Assembly: GCA_963823275.1 (NCBI GenBank)
Contig: CAWGKW010000001.1
Span: 434,001 to 498,000 of the forward strand
Origin: RHKX01 sp963823275
GTDB taxonomy: Bacteria; Actinomycetota; Thermoleophilia; Solirubrobacterales; 70-9
Direction: 5' to 3'
DNA: 64,000 bases
Part shown: piece after piece, positions 37,352-45,764 of the stretch
Numbering within the stretch: the first letter of the stretch is position 1
How the letters are laid out: each line of letters starts with the position of its first letter
Made by a program: the position numbers and the translations under genes
Notes under the pieces: model-generated
Database searches by the model: none
Told to the model about the DNA's origin: nothing
Seen by the model: only the letters and a program-made list of their open reading frames with translations

Positions 37352-38170
37352 CTAGGCGTCGAGGAAGGCCCTGATCAGCTGGGCGAGGCGCCGCGGCTCC
37401 TGGGCCATGAAGGCGTGCGCGCCTCCGGGGAAGTGAGCCAGCCACGCACCGGGCAGGCTCGCCGAGAGAATGTCGGCGTTGGCGGGCGGAATCACGACGT
37501 CCTCGCTGCCGGCGGCAGCGAGGGTCTGGGCCTCGATCCTGGCGATTCGCCGATCAGCCTCCTCCTGGTGCCAGCGGGTCATCGCTCCCTCCTGCGCGAG
37601 AAGGACGTCAGTGGCCAGCCGAGCCCGTGCCGCGGCCACGATGTCGCCGAACTCAGCGTAGATACCGGCGGCCATCTCCGCTGGGAACAGCAGCTCCAGC
37701 AGGCGTCGCGCCTGCTCGCGGGGCGTGCCCGAGTGATCGGTGAGCCTGCGATACGTCTCGTCCGTGCAGGGCCGAGCCGCCGGCCCGCCGGGGTCGGTGG
37801 CCAACAGGATCAGGCGGTCGACGCGCTCGGGAGCGAGCGCCGCCAACTCCTGGGCGACGAAGCCGCCCATCGACCAGCCCGCGACGGCCGCCGAGGGGAT
37901 TGAGAGATCGTCCATCAAAGCGATCAGATCAGCGGCCATCACGCCGATCGTCAGCTCCGCGTCCCCGAGCACGGATTCGCCGACGCCGCGGTTGTCGGGG
38001 CAGATGACCGTGCAGAAGCCACCGAGGGCGCCGAGGAATTCCGGGTCCCAGTCGTCCTTCGTCGCCGCGTACCCGTTGATCAGGATCAGCGGCGGGCCGT
38101 CCCCGAAGCGCCGCCACGCGATCGCCCCCGCGGGGCCGCTGGTCTTGCCCGTGGACTCCCCGGTTCCCAT
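37352..38170 (-). CDS. Alpha/beta hydrolase
   Basis: A 272-residue cytoplasmic hydrolase: oxyanion ILINGYAAT, NRGVGES, nucleophile Ser in VAGWSMGGFVAQELA, acid Asp/Glu region in AAGSEDVVIPP, catalytic His in FPGGAHAFMAQEP. It is of the 3-oxoadipate-enol-lactonase/BioH-like type; the substrate is unknown. It converges with the phosphoesterase 12 bases away. Confidence 0.9.
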   Translation of the reverse strand: MGTGESTGKTSGPAGAIAWRRFGDGPPLILINGYAATKDDWDPEFLGALGGFCTVICPDNRGVGESVLGDAELTIGVMAADLIALMDDLSIPSAAVAGWSMGGFVAQELAALAPERVDRLILLATDPGGPAARPCTDETYRRLTDHSGTPREQARRLLELLFPAEMAAGIYAEFGDIVAAARARLATDVLLAQEGAMTRWHQEEADRRIARIEAQTLAAAGSEDVVIPPANADILSASLPGAWLAHFPGGAHAFMAQEPRRLAQLIRAFLDA

Positions 38171-38264
38171 TCACCGACCCTAGTCGGCCGCGCCGCGGTC
38201 AGGCGTTTCCCCGGCGGCTGACTTACCAGCGCGCGCGAGGGTCCACGTAGAGACCGTCGACGAA

Positions 38265-38390
38265 TCATCGGTTGATGCCGACCGAGGTGAGCCGGTACCG
38301 GAAGCTGTCGATTCCGTCGTACTGGGTCCACCAGGCGGGTGCTTCGAGGCCTGAGTCCTGCCCTGGGGCGCTTTGAGGATTCCCGATTCG
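38265..38390 (-). pseudogene. Possible C-terminal gene remnant
   Basis: In the 272-base gap before rsgA one minus-strand frame reads GLEAPAWWTQYDGIDSFRYR then LTSVGINR and a stop. The Trp/Tyr/Asp-rich text looks like genuine coding rather than a GC shadow, but it is closed upstream by a stop after about 40 residues and has no start. It may be the tail of a lost gene, or coincidence. Confidence 0.25.
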
Positions 38391-38442
38391 GGGCTACGAT
38401 TCGCCGAGACGCCTCTGTTCCCGCCCGAGCACCCCATTTCCA

Positions 38443-39411
38443 TTGCTTGCTGAACTCGGCTGGGACGACGCGTGGGCTGCCGCGCTTCAGGATGTTCCGG
38501 GCGCCGACGGGTTGGCTCCCGCGCGGGTGACCGCGGTCCACCGCGGGCGCGTGCAGGTGGTTGGCGAGGAGCTCGACGCGCTCGCACCGGCCGGCGGCTC
38601 GCTCGAAGGCACACCGGTGGTCGGTGATTGGGTCGCCTTCGACGGCAACCGGATCCGCGCGATTCTGCCGCGACGGACGGAGTTCGCGCGTGAGGGTGCC
38701 GCCCTGGCGGCCAACGTGGATCTCGGGCTCGTCTTCGCCTCGAGCGGCGAGGATCCGAATCTGCGACGCCTCGAGCGTTTCGTCGCCATGGTGATGGAGG
38801 GCGGCATCGAGCCGCTCGTGATCCTGACCAAGGGGGACCTCAACGACGACGCCGTCTCGGCCTCAGATCGGATCCGCGAGCAGCTCGGGGTCGAGCTGAT
38901 GGTGATCAGCTCCCTGGACGGATGGGGCATCGACGCGGTCAGGGAACGATTGCGGCCGCGGACGACGGCCGTCCTGCTGGGGCCCTCCGGCGTCGGCAAG
39001 TCGACGATGCTCAACACGCTGCTGGGGGAGGAGCGGCAGCGAACCCTCCCGGTTCGGGATCGCGACGGAGCCGGGCGGCACGCGACCGTCCATCGCGAGC
39101 TCTTCGCTCTGCCCAACGGCGCGCTGATCATCGATGCTCCCGGGGTCCGTCGTCCCGGGATGGCCAGCGCCGAGGGAGTGGCCGATGCATTTCCGGAGAT
39201 CGCCGAGCTCGCCAAGAGCTGCCGATTCTCCGATTGCCTGCATCGGGACGAGCCCGGATGCGCGGTCCGCGGGGCCGTCAGCGCGGAGCGCCTCGAATCG
39301 ATGCGCAAGCTTCAGCAAGAGGGAACCGAGGCGGCCACGAGGCGGTCAACCGGCGGTGAGGGTTCGCCGAAGTACGTCCGGCCGCGTCGCAGCGGCCGAC
39401 GTGAGGCCTAG
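38443..39411 (+). CDS. rsgA: Ribosome small-subunit GTPase RsgA
   Basis: A circularly permuted GTPase of 322 residues that releases RbfA and checks late 30S assembly. An N-terminal OB-fold (ARVTAVHRGRVQV...GDWVAFDG) is followed by permuted G motifs: G4 VILTKGDL, G5-like VISSLDG, G1 LGPSGVGKSTMLN, G2 RDGAGRHATVHREL, G3 IIDAPGVR. The zinc finger is SCRFSDCLHRDEPGC. The start is a TTG at 38443 (LLAELGWDDAW); no upstream ATG or GTG is in frame. Confidence 0.93.
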   Translation: MLAELGWDDAWAAALQDVPGADGLAPARVTAVHRGRVQVVGEELDALAPAGGSLEGTPVVGDWVAFDGNRIRAILPRRTEFAREGAALAANVDLGLVFASSGEDPNLRRLERFVAMVMEGGIEPLVILTKGDLNDDAVSASDRIREQLGVELMVISSLDGWGIDAVRERLRPRTTAVLLGPSGVGKSTMLNTLLGEERQRTLPVRDRDGAGRHATVHRELFALPNGALIIDAPGVRRPGMASAEGVADAFPEIAELAKSCRFSDCLHRDEPGCAVRGAVSAERLESMRKLQQEGTEAATRRSTGGEGSPKYVRPRRSGRREA

Positions 39412-39419
39412 AACGCGAA

Positions 39420-39449
39420 ACGGCCCGGCAGCCGAAGCCGCCGGGCCGT
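39420..39449. terminator. Strong terminator hairpin after rsgA
   Basis: ACGGCCCGGC and GCCGGGCCGT form a perfect ten-base stem around the loop AGCCGAAGCC, nine bases after the rsgA stop and before the stop of the convergent small gene at 39472. Confidence 0.8.
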
Positions 39450-39471
39450 GGCCCTGGAGAGTTGCCGATCG

Positions 39472-39858
39472 CTAGCCCTGGATCGTCTTGCTCGTCGCGC
39501 TCTTGCAGAGGTCGGTCTTGGCGGCCTTCGCGTAGAAGCTGCCGTCCTTGTAGCCCGAGTTGCCGATCGACCACATGTACTTGGTGCCGTTGGCCTGAGC
39601 GATGTCGGAGCCGATCTTCTGGTCGTTCTTCGGATCCTGGGAGCTGCCGAGCTGCTTGAAGACCGTCACCTTGCGACCGTTCGCGCAGTTGTCGGAATCG
39701 GAGCTCTTGACGTAGCCGTAGTAGTCGCCGTTCGAACCCTTGATCTTGACCTCGGTGTCGGCCTTGCCGGCGGCCTGTGCGGCGGCGGCGCCGCTGAACG
39801 CGGTGACCGAGATAGCGAGTGCGGCGAGTGCGGTGCGGACCTTGGTGCTCTTGAACAT
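39472..39858 (-). CDS. Small secreted two-cysteine protein, paralogue-like
   Basis: A 128-residue exported protein (signal KVRTALAALAISVTAFSGAAAAQA). The mature part has EVKIKGSNGDYYGYVKSSDS, NCANGRKVTVFKQLG, YMWSIGNSGYKDGSFYAKAA and DLCKSATSKTIQG. Its two cysteines, the C-x-x-x-RKV-x-(V/L)-(F/Y) motif and overall length match the protein at 28631-29041, suggesting divergent paralogues with a small beta-sandwich fold. Function unknown. Confidence 0.68.
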   Translation of the reverse strand: MFKSTKVRTALAALAISVTAFSGAAAAQAAGKADTEVKIKGSNGDYYGYVKSSDSDNCANGRKVTVFKQLGSSQDPKNDQKIGSDIAQANGTKYMWSIGNSGYKDGSFYAKAAKTDLCKSATSKTIQG

Positions 39859-39987
39859 TTCTTGCCTCCTTGGCGTTGGTTTGACCTTGTAAGACCATGT
39901 TCTCCTGCAGGAGCCCTCCTGGATAGGCGCCCACGGTGTGAACCCGGCAACACCCCGACGCGTCCGTTTCGCGAAACTCTACGAACG

Positions 39988-41061
39988 ATGGCGAGCACCC
40001 CCCTCAGGACAGACCAGTCGCTGCACGATCGCCGGATCAAGCAGATCGTGCCGCTGGCGAGCCCCGCGGAGCTCCTCGCCGAGCAGCCGCTGTCGGCCGA
40101 GGCGGCCGAGTTCGTGATCCGCAGCCGCGAAGAGGTCAAGGCGATTCTCGACCGTGAGGACCCGCGCCTGCTCGTCGTCGTCGGCCCCTGCAGCGTCCAC
40201 GACCCGATCGCCGCGCTCGACTACGCGACCCGCCTCTCCGCGCTGGCAGACGAGCTGTCGGATCTGATGATCGTGATGCGCGTCTACTTCGAGAAGCCGC
40301 GGACCACGACCGGCTGGAAGGGTCTGATCAACGATCCCCACCTCGACAACTCCGGAGACGTCAACGCGGGGCTGAGAACGGCTCGCGAACTCCTGGTCCA
40401 GGTCCTCGGGAGGGGATTGCCGATCGGCTGCGAGTACCTCGACCCGATCACCCCGCAATACATCGCCGACACCGTCGCCTGGGGCGCGATCGGCGCCCGC
40501 ACGACCGAGAGCCAGACTCACCGCCAGCTGGCTTCGGGGCTGTCGATGCCGATCGGCTTCAAGAATCGAACCGACGGCAACGTCGGGGTCGCCGTGGACG
40601 CGCTGCGGGCCGCGGCGGCCGAGCACTCCTTCGCCGGGGTCGAGCTGTCCGGGGGCTCCGCGATCCTGAGAACGGCCGGCAACGCCGATTGCCACATCAT
40701 CCTTCGCGGCGGTCGCGGCGCCACCAATTTCGACGCCGAGTCGATCGCCGGCACGCTTGAGAGCCTCCGCGCCGTCGGCCTGCCGGAGCGGGTCGTCGTC
40801 GACGCCTCTCACGACAACAGCGGCAAGGACGACGAGCGCCAGCCCGACGCCGCCGCCGCGATCGGCGAGCAGATCGCGGCCGGCAACGGGGCGATCGTCG
40901 GGGTCATGCTCGAGTCCTTCCTCGTCGCGGGTCGCCAGGATCTCGGTGGCGAGCTCACCTACGGTCAGTCCGTCACCGATAAGTGCATGGATTGGGAGAC
41001 GACGGTCGAGGTCCTCCGCGGCCTCGACGCCGCCTCCCGAGCCCGTCGCGAAGCTTCCTGA
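39988..41061 (+). CDS. aroG: 3-deoxy-7-phosphoheptulonate synthase, class I
   Basis: Condenses phosphoenolpyruvate and erythrose 4-phosphate in the first step of the shikimate pathway. It has 357 residues, the size of AroF/G/H. Key motifs: VVVGPCSVHDP, RVYFEKPRTTTGWKGLINDP, GCEYLDPITPQY, GARTTESQTHRQLASGLSMP, GFKNRTDG, LRGG, and DASHDNSGK with the metal His. Most actinobacteria use the class-II enzyme, so a class-I copy is of mild interest. Which feedback amino acid it senses cannot be read by eye. An unrelated open frame precedes the ATG at 39988; it is not part of the gene. Confidence 0.95.
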   Translation: MASTPLRTDQSLHDRRIKQIVPLASPAELLAEQPLSAEAAEFVIRSREEVKAILDREDPRLLVVVGPCSVHDPIAALDYATRLSALADELSDLMIVMRVYFEKPRTTTGWKGLINDPHLDNSGDVNAGLRTARELLVQVLGRGLPIGCEYLDPITPQYIADTVAWGAIGARTTESQTHRQLASGLSMPIGFKNRTDGNVGVAVDALRAAAAEHSFAGVELSGGSAILRTAGNADCHIILRGGRGATNFDAESIAGTLESLRAVGLPERVVVDASHDNSGKDDERQPDAAAAIGEQIAAGNGAIVGVMLESFLVAGRQDLGGELTYGQSVTDKCMDWETTVEVLRGLDAASRARREAS

Positions 41062-41089
41062 CCGCGGGGCGGGGCCGAGCCGCACCGCG

Positions 41090-42319
41090 ATGGCCCGCAT
41101 CGTGACCCCGACGCTCTCGATCGATCAGGCTCGCCGGCTGGCCCTGCACGCCCAGGGCCTCGCAGTGCGGCCCGCAGGCGGCACTCGTGTCGCGGATGTG
41201 GTCGCCCGGATCGGTTGCCTGCAGCTCGACCCGGTCGGGGTCGTCGCGCGCTCGCCGCTTCTGGTGCTGCGAGCACGGCTGAGCGGCGGCACGCATGGAT
41301 CCCACCAGCGCGCGCTGGAGCGTGCTGCCTACCGAGACCGGCAGCTCTTCGACTACTGGTGTCACGAGGCCAGCCTCTGTCACGTCGACGACCTGGCTCT
41401 GCACCGCTGGGCGATGCGGACGTATGTCGAGCGACTCTCACCCGCCCGCGCAGCCACGCGCGGCTGGTTGGCCGAGAACGAGCCGTTCGCCGAGCACACC
41501 GTGGATGCGTTGCGCTCGGCCGGGCCGTTGCGCGCCCGTCAGCTCGAGGATCGATCCGAGGTCGCCTGGGGCACGGGGCACTGGACCGACGAGGTCTCCT
41601 CGCGGCAGACGATCGCCCGGATGCTCGAGAAGCTCTGGATGCAGGGGCGGATCGGAATCGGCGATCGGGTCGGCATCGAGCGGCGCTGGGACATCCTCGA
41701 CCGCTGCCTGCCGGCCGGGACGCTCGCCGCTGCCGACGCGGAACCGCTCGAGGAGGAGGTGGTGGTCCGGCGGGCCGTGCTTCGTTCCGTCGCAATGCTC
41801 GGGGTCGCGAGAGCGCCGCACATCAACGCTCACTTCACGCGCCGCCGCTACCCGGGACTCGGCGGGGCTGAGGGTGGGGCCATCGGTGAGCTCGAGCGGT
41901 CCGGTGAGCTGACCCGCGTAGGCGTGGCCGGCCTGCGCGGCGACTGGTGGGCTCCAACTGCAGACCTGGATCGGCTGGACGGACTCGAGGTGGGGCGGAG
42001 GACGGTGGCGCTCTCGCCGTTCGACAACCTGCTCTGCGACCGTGGCCGGACCGCCGAGCTGTTCGGCTTCGACCATCGCCTCGAGATCTACGTACCCGCC
42101 GGCATGCGGCGCTGGGGCTATTACGTGCTCCCGATCCTCCACGGCGAGCGATTGATCGCCCGCGCGGACCTGCGGCTCGACCGCGACGGCGATACGACCG
42201 TGCTGCGCGTCCTGGCCGTCCACCATGAGCCGGGCCGCCGCGCTCCGCGTTCGGTCGACCGCGCCCTGGAATCGCTGGCGCGCTGGCGCGGCGCCGAGCT
42301 CGAGGCTTCCGGGGTCTGA
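41090..42319 (+). CDS. AlkZ/YcaQ-family DNA glycosylase (HTH_42 superfamily)
   Basis: A 409-residue winged-helix protein. Conserved elements: LSIDQARRLALHAQGL, the catalytic-loop motif IGCLQLDPVGVV (Q-phi-D type), QLFDYWCHEASL, tandem winged-helix stretches such as RMLEKLWMQGRIGI, and LSPFDNLLCDRGRTAELFGF, IYVPAGMRRWGYYVLPILHG, ERLIARADLRLDRD. Family members unhook interstrand crosslinks or remove bulky alkylated bases from DNA. It begins 28 bases after the DAHP synthase stop. Confidence 0.92.
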   Translation: MARIVTPTLSIDQARRLALHAQGLAVRPAGGTRVADVVARIGCLQLDPVGVVARSPLLVLRARLSGGTHGSHQRALERAAYRDRQLFDYWCHEASLCHVDDLALHRWAMRTYVERLSPARAATRGWLAENEPFAEHTVDALRSAGPLRARQLEDRSEVAWGTGHWTDEVSSRQTIARMLEKLWMQGRIGIGDRVGIERRWDILDRCLPAGTLAAADAEPLEEEVVVRRAVLRSVAMLGVARAPHINAHFTRRRYPGLGGAEGGAIGELERSGELTRVGVAGLRGDWWAPTADLDRLDGLEVGRRTVALSPFDNLLCDRGRTAELFGFDHRLEIYVPAGMRRWGYYVLPILHGERLIARADLRLDRDGDTTVLRVLAVHHEPGRRAPRSVDRALESLARWRGAELEASGV

Positions 42320-42399
42320 GCACTCTCACGCGCGAGACGTCAGCAACCGGCCACCACAGCCGGTTACTGACACCTCGGCGAATTCGGCCCCGGAACGAC

Positions 42400-42431
42400 G
42401 AAGGCCGGCCCGCTCGCGCGGTCCGGCCTTC
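42400..42431. terminator. Terminator hairpin between convergent glycosylase and cold-shock genes
   Basis: GAAGGCCGGCCCGC pairs with GCGGTCCGGCCTTC (one mismatch/bulge) around a short loop; it lies between stops at 42319 (plus) and 42456 (minus) and can serve both. Confidence 0.8.
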
Positions 42432-42455
42432 GAAGCGTAGAAGCTGAAAAGGTGT

Positions 42456-42656
42456 TCAGCCGGCGGCGGTGACGTTCGCTGCCTGGGGGCCCTTCTGGCC
42501 CTCCTCGAGGTCGAACGTGACCTTGTCGCCTTCAGCGATGCGGGTTCCGGGGGCGAGACCGTTGACATGGACGAACGCGTCCTTGCCACCGCCCTCGACC
42601 TCGATGAAGCCGTAGCCCTTGTCGTCGTTGAACCACTTAACGGTTCCTTCAGCCAT
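42456..42656 (-). CDS. cspA: Cold-shock protein, CspA family
   Basis: A 66-residue single cold-shock domain: GTVKWFNDDKGYGFI (RNP1) and DAFVHV (RNP2; the usual DVFVH has Ala), ending FDLEEGQKGPQAANVTAAG. Binds single-stranded RNA/DNA and acts as an RNA chaperone. The ATG has AGGAGGGA about eight bases ahead. A long leader with a strong hairpin (42744-42764) precedes it, suggesting post-transcriptional control as in other csp genes. Confidence 0.96.
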   Translation of the reverse strand: MAEGTVKWFNDDKGYGFIEVEGGGKDAFVHVNGLAPGTRIAEGDKVTFDLEEGQKGPQAANVTAAG

Positions 42657-42743
42657 ATGAGTTCCCTCCTAAGGGATCGGTGCCGGTCTTATGTGGAGCA
42701 ATGCACTCGGCACCAACTCATCCAAAAAACAAGCCTGTTGAAA

Positions 42744-42764
42744 GTCGATCCAGTTTGGATCGAC
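42744..42764. promoter_or_regulatory. Perfect inverted repeat in the cspA leader / divergent promoter
   Basis: GTCGATCCA-GTT-TGGATCGAC has perfect nine-base arms. On the cspA (minus) strand it is followed after about 15 bases by a run of six T (CTTGTTTTTTGG), which looks like an attenuator. Alternatively it is an operator shared by cspA and the divergent L,D-transpeptidase gene. Confidence 0.5.
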
Positions 42765-42940
42765 GCGGGGAACGATAGGGACTTACGTCCGCCGACCGCT
42801 GCTCCCATGCCAGAGCACGCACCCAGACGACCAACGCGACGCCGGTTGCGTGCAGCCACAACCTCCCATGCAGATCGGCGCCCGAACTCCGTCCAGAGCC
42901 GCGGTTTGAGCTAAGGCGCCCCCCCGAATCTCCGAATGGG

Positions 42941-43766
42941 ATGGGGATGGTCCACCCCCGGCACCGCCCCGAGTTGATCCTGGTTTCGCTCGCCCTCGTG
43001 GCCGGCGCGATCCTGCTCGTCATGGCCCTCGGACTGGGCGATGGGCGCTCCGGCGGCGTCGACGTGGCCCTGGGCGCACCCTCCGCCGGCAAGCCTGCCG
43101 AAGCCGCGGAGAAGCAGCCTTCGCCGAGGGCGACCGAAACGGGGCGCACCCCGATCGCGCTCCCTCGCAGCGGAACGCCGATCCTGACCGTCCGCGAAGG
43201 GGAGCAGCTGGACATTCACGGTCGGCCCGGCGGAGGGGTGGTTGCCACCGTCGGCGACACGACTGAGTTCGACTCGCCGACGGTGCTCTCAGTCCAGGAG
43301 CGGCGCGGCAACTGGCTGGGCGTGCCCACTCAGCTGCTTCCCAATGGCGAGCTCGGATGGGTCAAGCTCGGCACCGGGCGATTCGCGATCGACTCGGTCG
43401 GCCAGTCGATCGTCATCGACCTCTCGAGCATGGACGCGCGACTGCTCCGCAACGGTGACCTCGAGCGCGAGTGGCAGGTCGGGATCGGTGCCCCCGGCAC
43501 GGCGACGCCCACCGGACATTTCTCGATCACCGACGAGATCGAAGGCGGCCTGAACCCCACCTATGGCTGTTGCGCGATCGCGCTCAGCGCGACCCAGCCG
43601 AACCTGCCCGTCAGGGTGGAGCGGGGGAGACCGGATCGCCATTCACGGGACCTCCCTTCCCCTCGGAGCCGCCAACTCGACCGGCTGCGTCCACAGCGGC
43701 GAGCGGGATCTGCACGCGCTCATCGACGGCGTTCCGCTCGGCACTCCGGTCACGATCAGGCCCTGA
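42941..43766 (+). CDS. L,D-transpeptidase, YkuD family (frame broken once)
   Basis: A membrane-anchored cell-wall enzyme of about 274 residues: one N-terminal helix (LILVSLALVAGAILLVMALG), an SH3-like segment (GTPILTVREGEQLDIHG... NWLGVP), then the YkuD domain (IVIDLSSMDARLLRNGDL, GTATPTGHFSITDEI). One extra G in a run near 43625 breaks the frame just before the active site. The corrected text continues DRIAIHGTSLPLGAANSTGC with the catalytic Cys in STGCVH. It forms 3-3 peptide crosslinks or attaches proteins to peptidoglycan. Start 42941 or 42947. Confidence 0.9.
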
Positions 43767-43818
43767 GCGACGCCCCTGATCGAGCATCCGGTGATCGTCG
43801 AGCCGCGATAATGGCGCG

Positions 43819-44211
43819 GTGAGCAATCGCAACGTATTGGGGAGGAAGATCGAGCCGTGCGGCACCGAGCCGGTGACCGGGTTCTTCCGGGACGGCTGCT
43901 GTCGGACCGGCCCCGAGGATCGCGGCAGCCACACGATCTGCGCGGTCGTTACCGCCGAGTTCCTGGACCATCAGCGCCAGATCGGCAACGACCTGACGAC
44001 GCCGATGCCGCAGTACGGCTTCCCCGGCCTCGTCCCCGGTGACCGCTGGTGCGTCACCGCCTTGAACTGGCTGCGGGCTCACGAAGACGGCGCAGCCGCG
44101 CTCGTCGTGCTCGCTTCGACGCACGAGCGGGCGCTCGAGATCGTTCCGATCGAGGCGTTGGCGGAGCATGCCGTCGACGTCCCGGCGGACCCAGGGGCGC
44201 TCGAAGGCTGA
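43819..44211 (+). CDS. DUF2237 family protein
   Basis: A 130-residue protein that matches DUF2237 throughout: NVLGRKIEPCGTEPVTGFFR, DGCCRTGPEDRGSHTICAVV, GNDLTTPMPQYGFPGLVPGD, RWCVTALNW and THERALEIVPIEAL. Conserved Cys pairs could bind metal. The function of the family is not known. GTG start. Confidence 0.9.
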   Translation: MSNRNVLGRKIEPCGTEPVTGFFRDGCCRTGPEDRGSHTICAVVTAEFLDHQRQIGNDLTTPMPQYGFPGLVPGDRWCVTALNWLRAHEDGAAALVVLASTHERALEIVPIEALAEHAVDVPADPGALEG

Positions 44212-44289
44212 TTGGCGAATGCGCCCGGAGCTCCGCAAACACCTGACCCGGTTCGCACGGCCGGGCAAGGGCTGAGCGGGTCACCACCG

Positions 44290-44734
44290 ATGCCGCTTCC
44301 CGACTTCCCCGCCGCGCTGATTGGCCGCTGGACGCTCGTCGGGTGGTCGGGGGTGACCAGGTCCGGGCGCCGCGTGAAACACGGCGGTGAGCAACCGACC
44401 GGAGTCTTGATCTACCTACCGTCGGAACGCATGGCGGTTCAGATCCAGCACGACGGCCGCGCCCAGGTTCGGCTCGACGTATCTCGACGCCGGGACCGAG
44501 GCTCTGCAGGCTGCCGCCTACCGGACCTACATCGCCTACGCGGGACGTTTCACGGTGCCCGAGCCCGGGGTCGTCATCCATCACGTCGAGCAGGCTCTGC
44601 ATCCCGATCAGCTCGGAATGGACAAGCGGCGGGAGTACGAGCTCGACGGCGATGAACTGGTCCTTCGCACCCAGGACGTGATCGCCTCCGGCGAGCTCGC
44701 GACGTCGGCGCTCCGGTGGCGCCGGCAGGACTAG
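44290..44734 (+). CDS. Lipocalin-like domain protein (frame broken once)
   Basis: About 147 residues after removing one G near 44465. The first part is ALIGRWTLVGWSGVTRSGRR and TGVLIYLPSERMAVQIQHDG. After the break come FGSTYLDAGTEALQAAAYRT, YIAYAGRFTVPEPGVVIHHV and LVLRTQDVIASG. The GxW start, the YLPSGRMAV-type strand and YxAYxGxF are the pattern of bacterial lipocalin-like (lipocalin_5) proteins. It probably binds a small hydrophobic ligand; none can be named. Confidence 0.72.
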
Positions 44735-44783
44735 CCCGGGCTCGGGCGGATGCGAGCGACTCTCTGGTGAAGGACTCGCGAGC

Positions 44784-45660
44784 CTAGATCGTCGCGGGCT
44801 GCGACCCATCGCCCGCGCCGCCCTTGCGGCGGACGGCGGACTCGAACTCCGCCGAGGTGAACCCCCCGACCGTTTCGCCCTCGAGCGCGTACCTGTACAG
44901 GGCGACGCCGAAGATGCCCGAGACGGCCCCCTGAATCAGGATCGCGATCGCCAAGACGATCACCCCGAGACCGATCAGGATGCCGCCGCCGACGCCGCTC
45001 GACGCCATGACCGCAATGCCGGCTGCAATCAGGATCCCCGCCGGGATCAGGCCGATCAGGAAGATGAAGCCACCGATCGCGACGTTGCCGGTGATCTGCT
45101 CGCCCCAGCGCTGCCTGAAGAGGCCGGCTGAGCGTTTCAGGGTCTCGATCGGTCCGGTCCCCTCGATCGCGATCACCGGAACCGCAAGGAAGGTGATCAG
45201 CGACCAGCCGAGCTGCAGCAGGCGTCCGAAGATCGCGCCGAGGATGCCGCCCTGGTCCTGGAGCAGGCCGACGATCGTGCCGATCACGGTCGAGACGACC
45301 GCCCAGCCGGCGATCTTGGCGGTGCGGCTGCGGGCGACGGCGATGCCGTCGGAGAACTTCGCGTCCTCTCCCCGGAATATCAGGTTCGCGCAGGCCGCTA
45401 GGCCGACGCTGAAGAAGGTGCCGATCGAAGGCGAGCAGGTAGAGGCCGAGGATCACCAGGGGCGCACCCGGCGCCAGCTTGCCGTCATCGATCAGGTAGA
45501 GCCCCGGGCCGACGACGACGATGGCCATCACCGTGGTGGCGAACCCTCCGTACAGCGGGAACTGAATCAGCGCACGGTGCTCCCTGAGCACGCCCCAGCT
45601 CTTCTTCGTCAGCCCCCATCCTCGCTTCATTCTTCCCATACGAATCACCCTATCGGCCAT
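44784..45660 (-). CDS. DUF6159-like polytopic membrane protein (frame broken once)
   Basis: About 291 residues. The N-terminal part (MADRVIRMGRMKRGWGLTKK, SWGVLREHRALIQFPLYGG) is a cytoplasmic start followed by helices. Near 45430 one extra base breaks the frame after LGLYLLAF. Removing it gives IGTFFSVGLAACANLIFRGE, then VSTVIGTIVGLLQ, FLAVPVIAIEGTGPIETLKR and more helices to EFESAVRRKGG. Six membrane segments and the VxPVIAIEGxGPxETLKRS motif fit an archaeal/actinobacterial DUF6159-type family. Role unknown. Confidence 0.75.
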
Positions 45661-45764
45661 GGACGGCAGATCTGTAGCGGCTGGGATGGTCTGACCAGCG
45701 GATTCGCCATCTGGCGGGCCCGACGGGTACCCATGCGCTTCGGTGGTCCGTATCTTCAAGGGTT

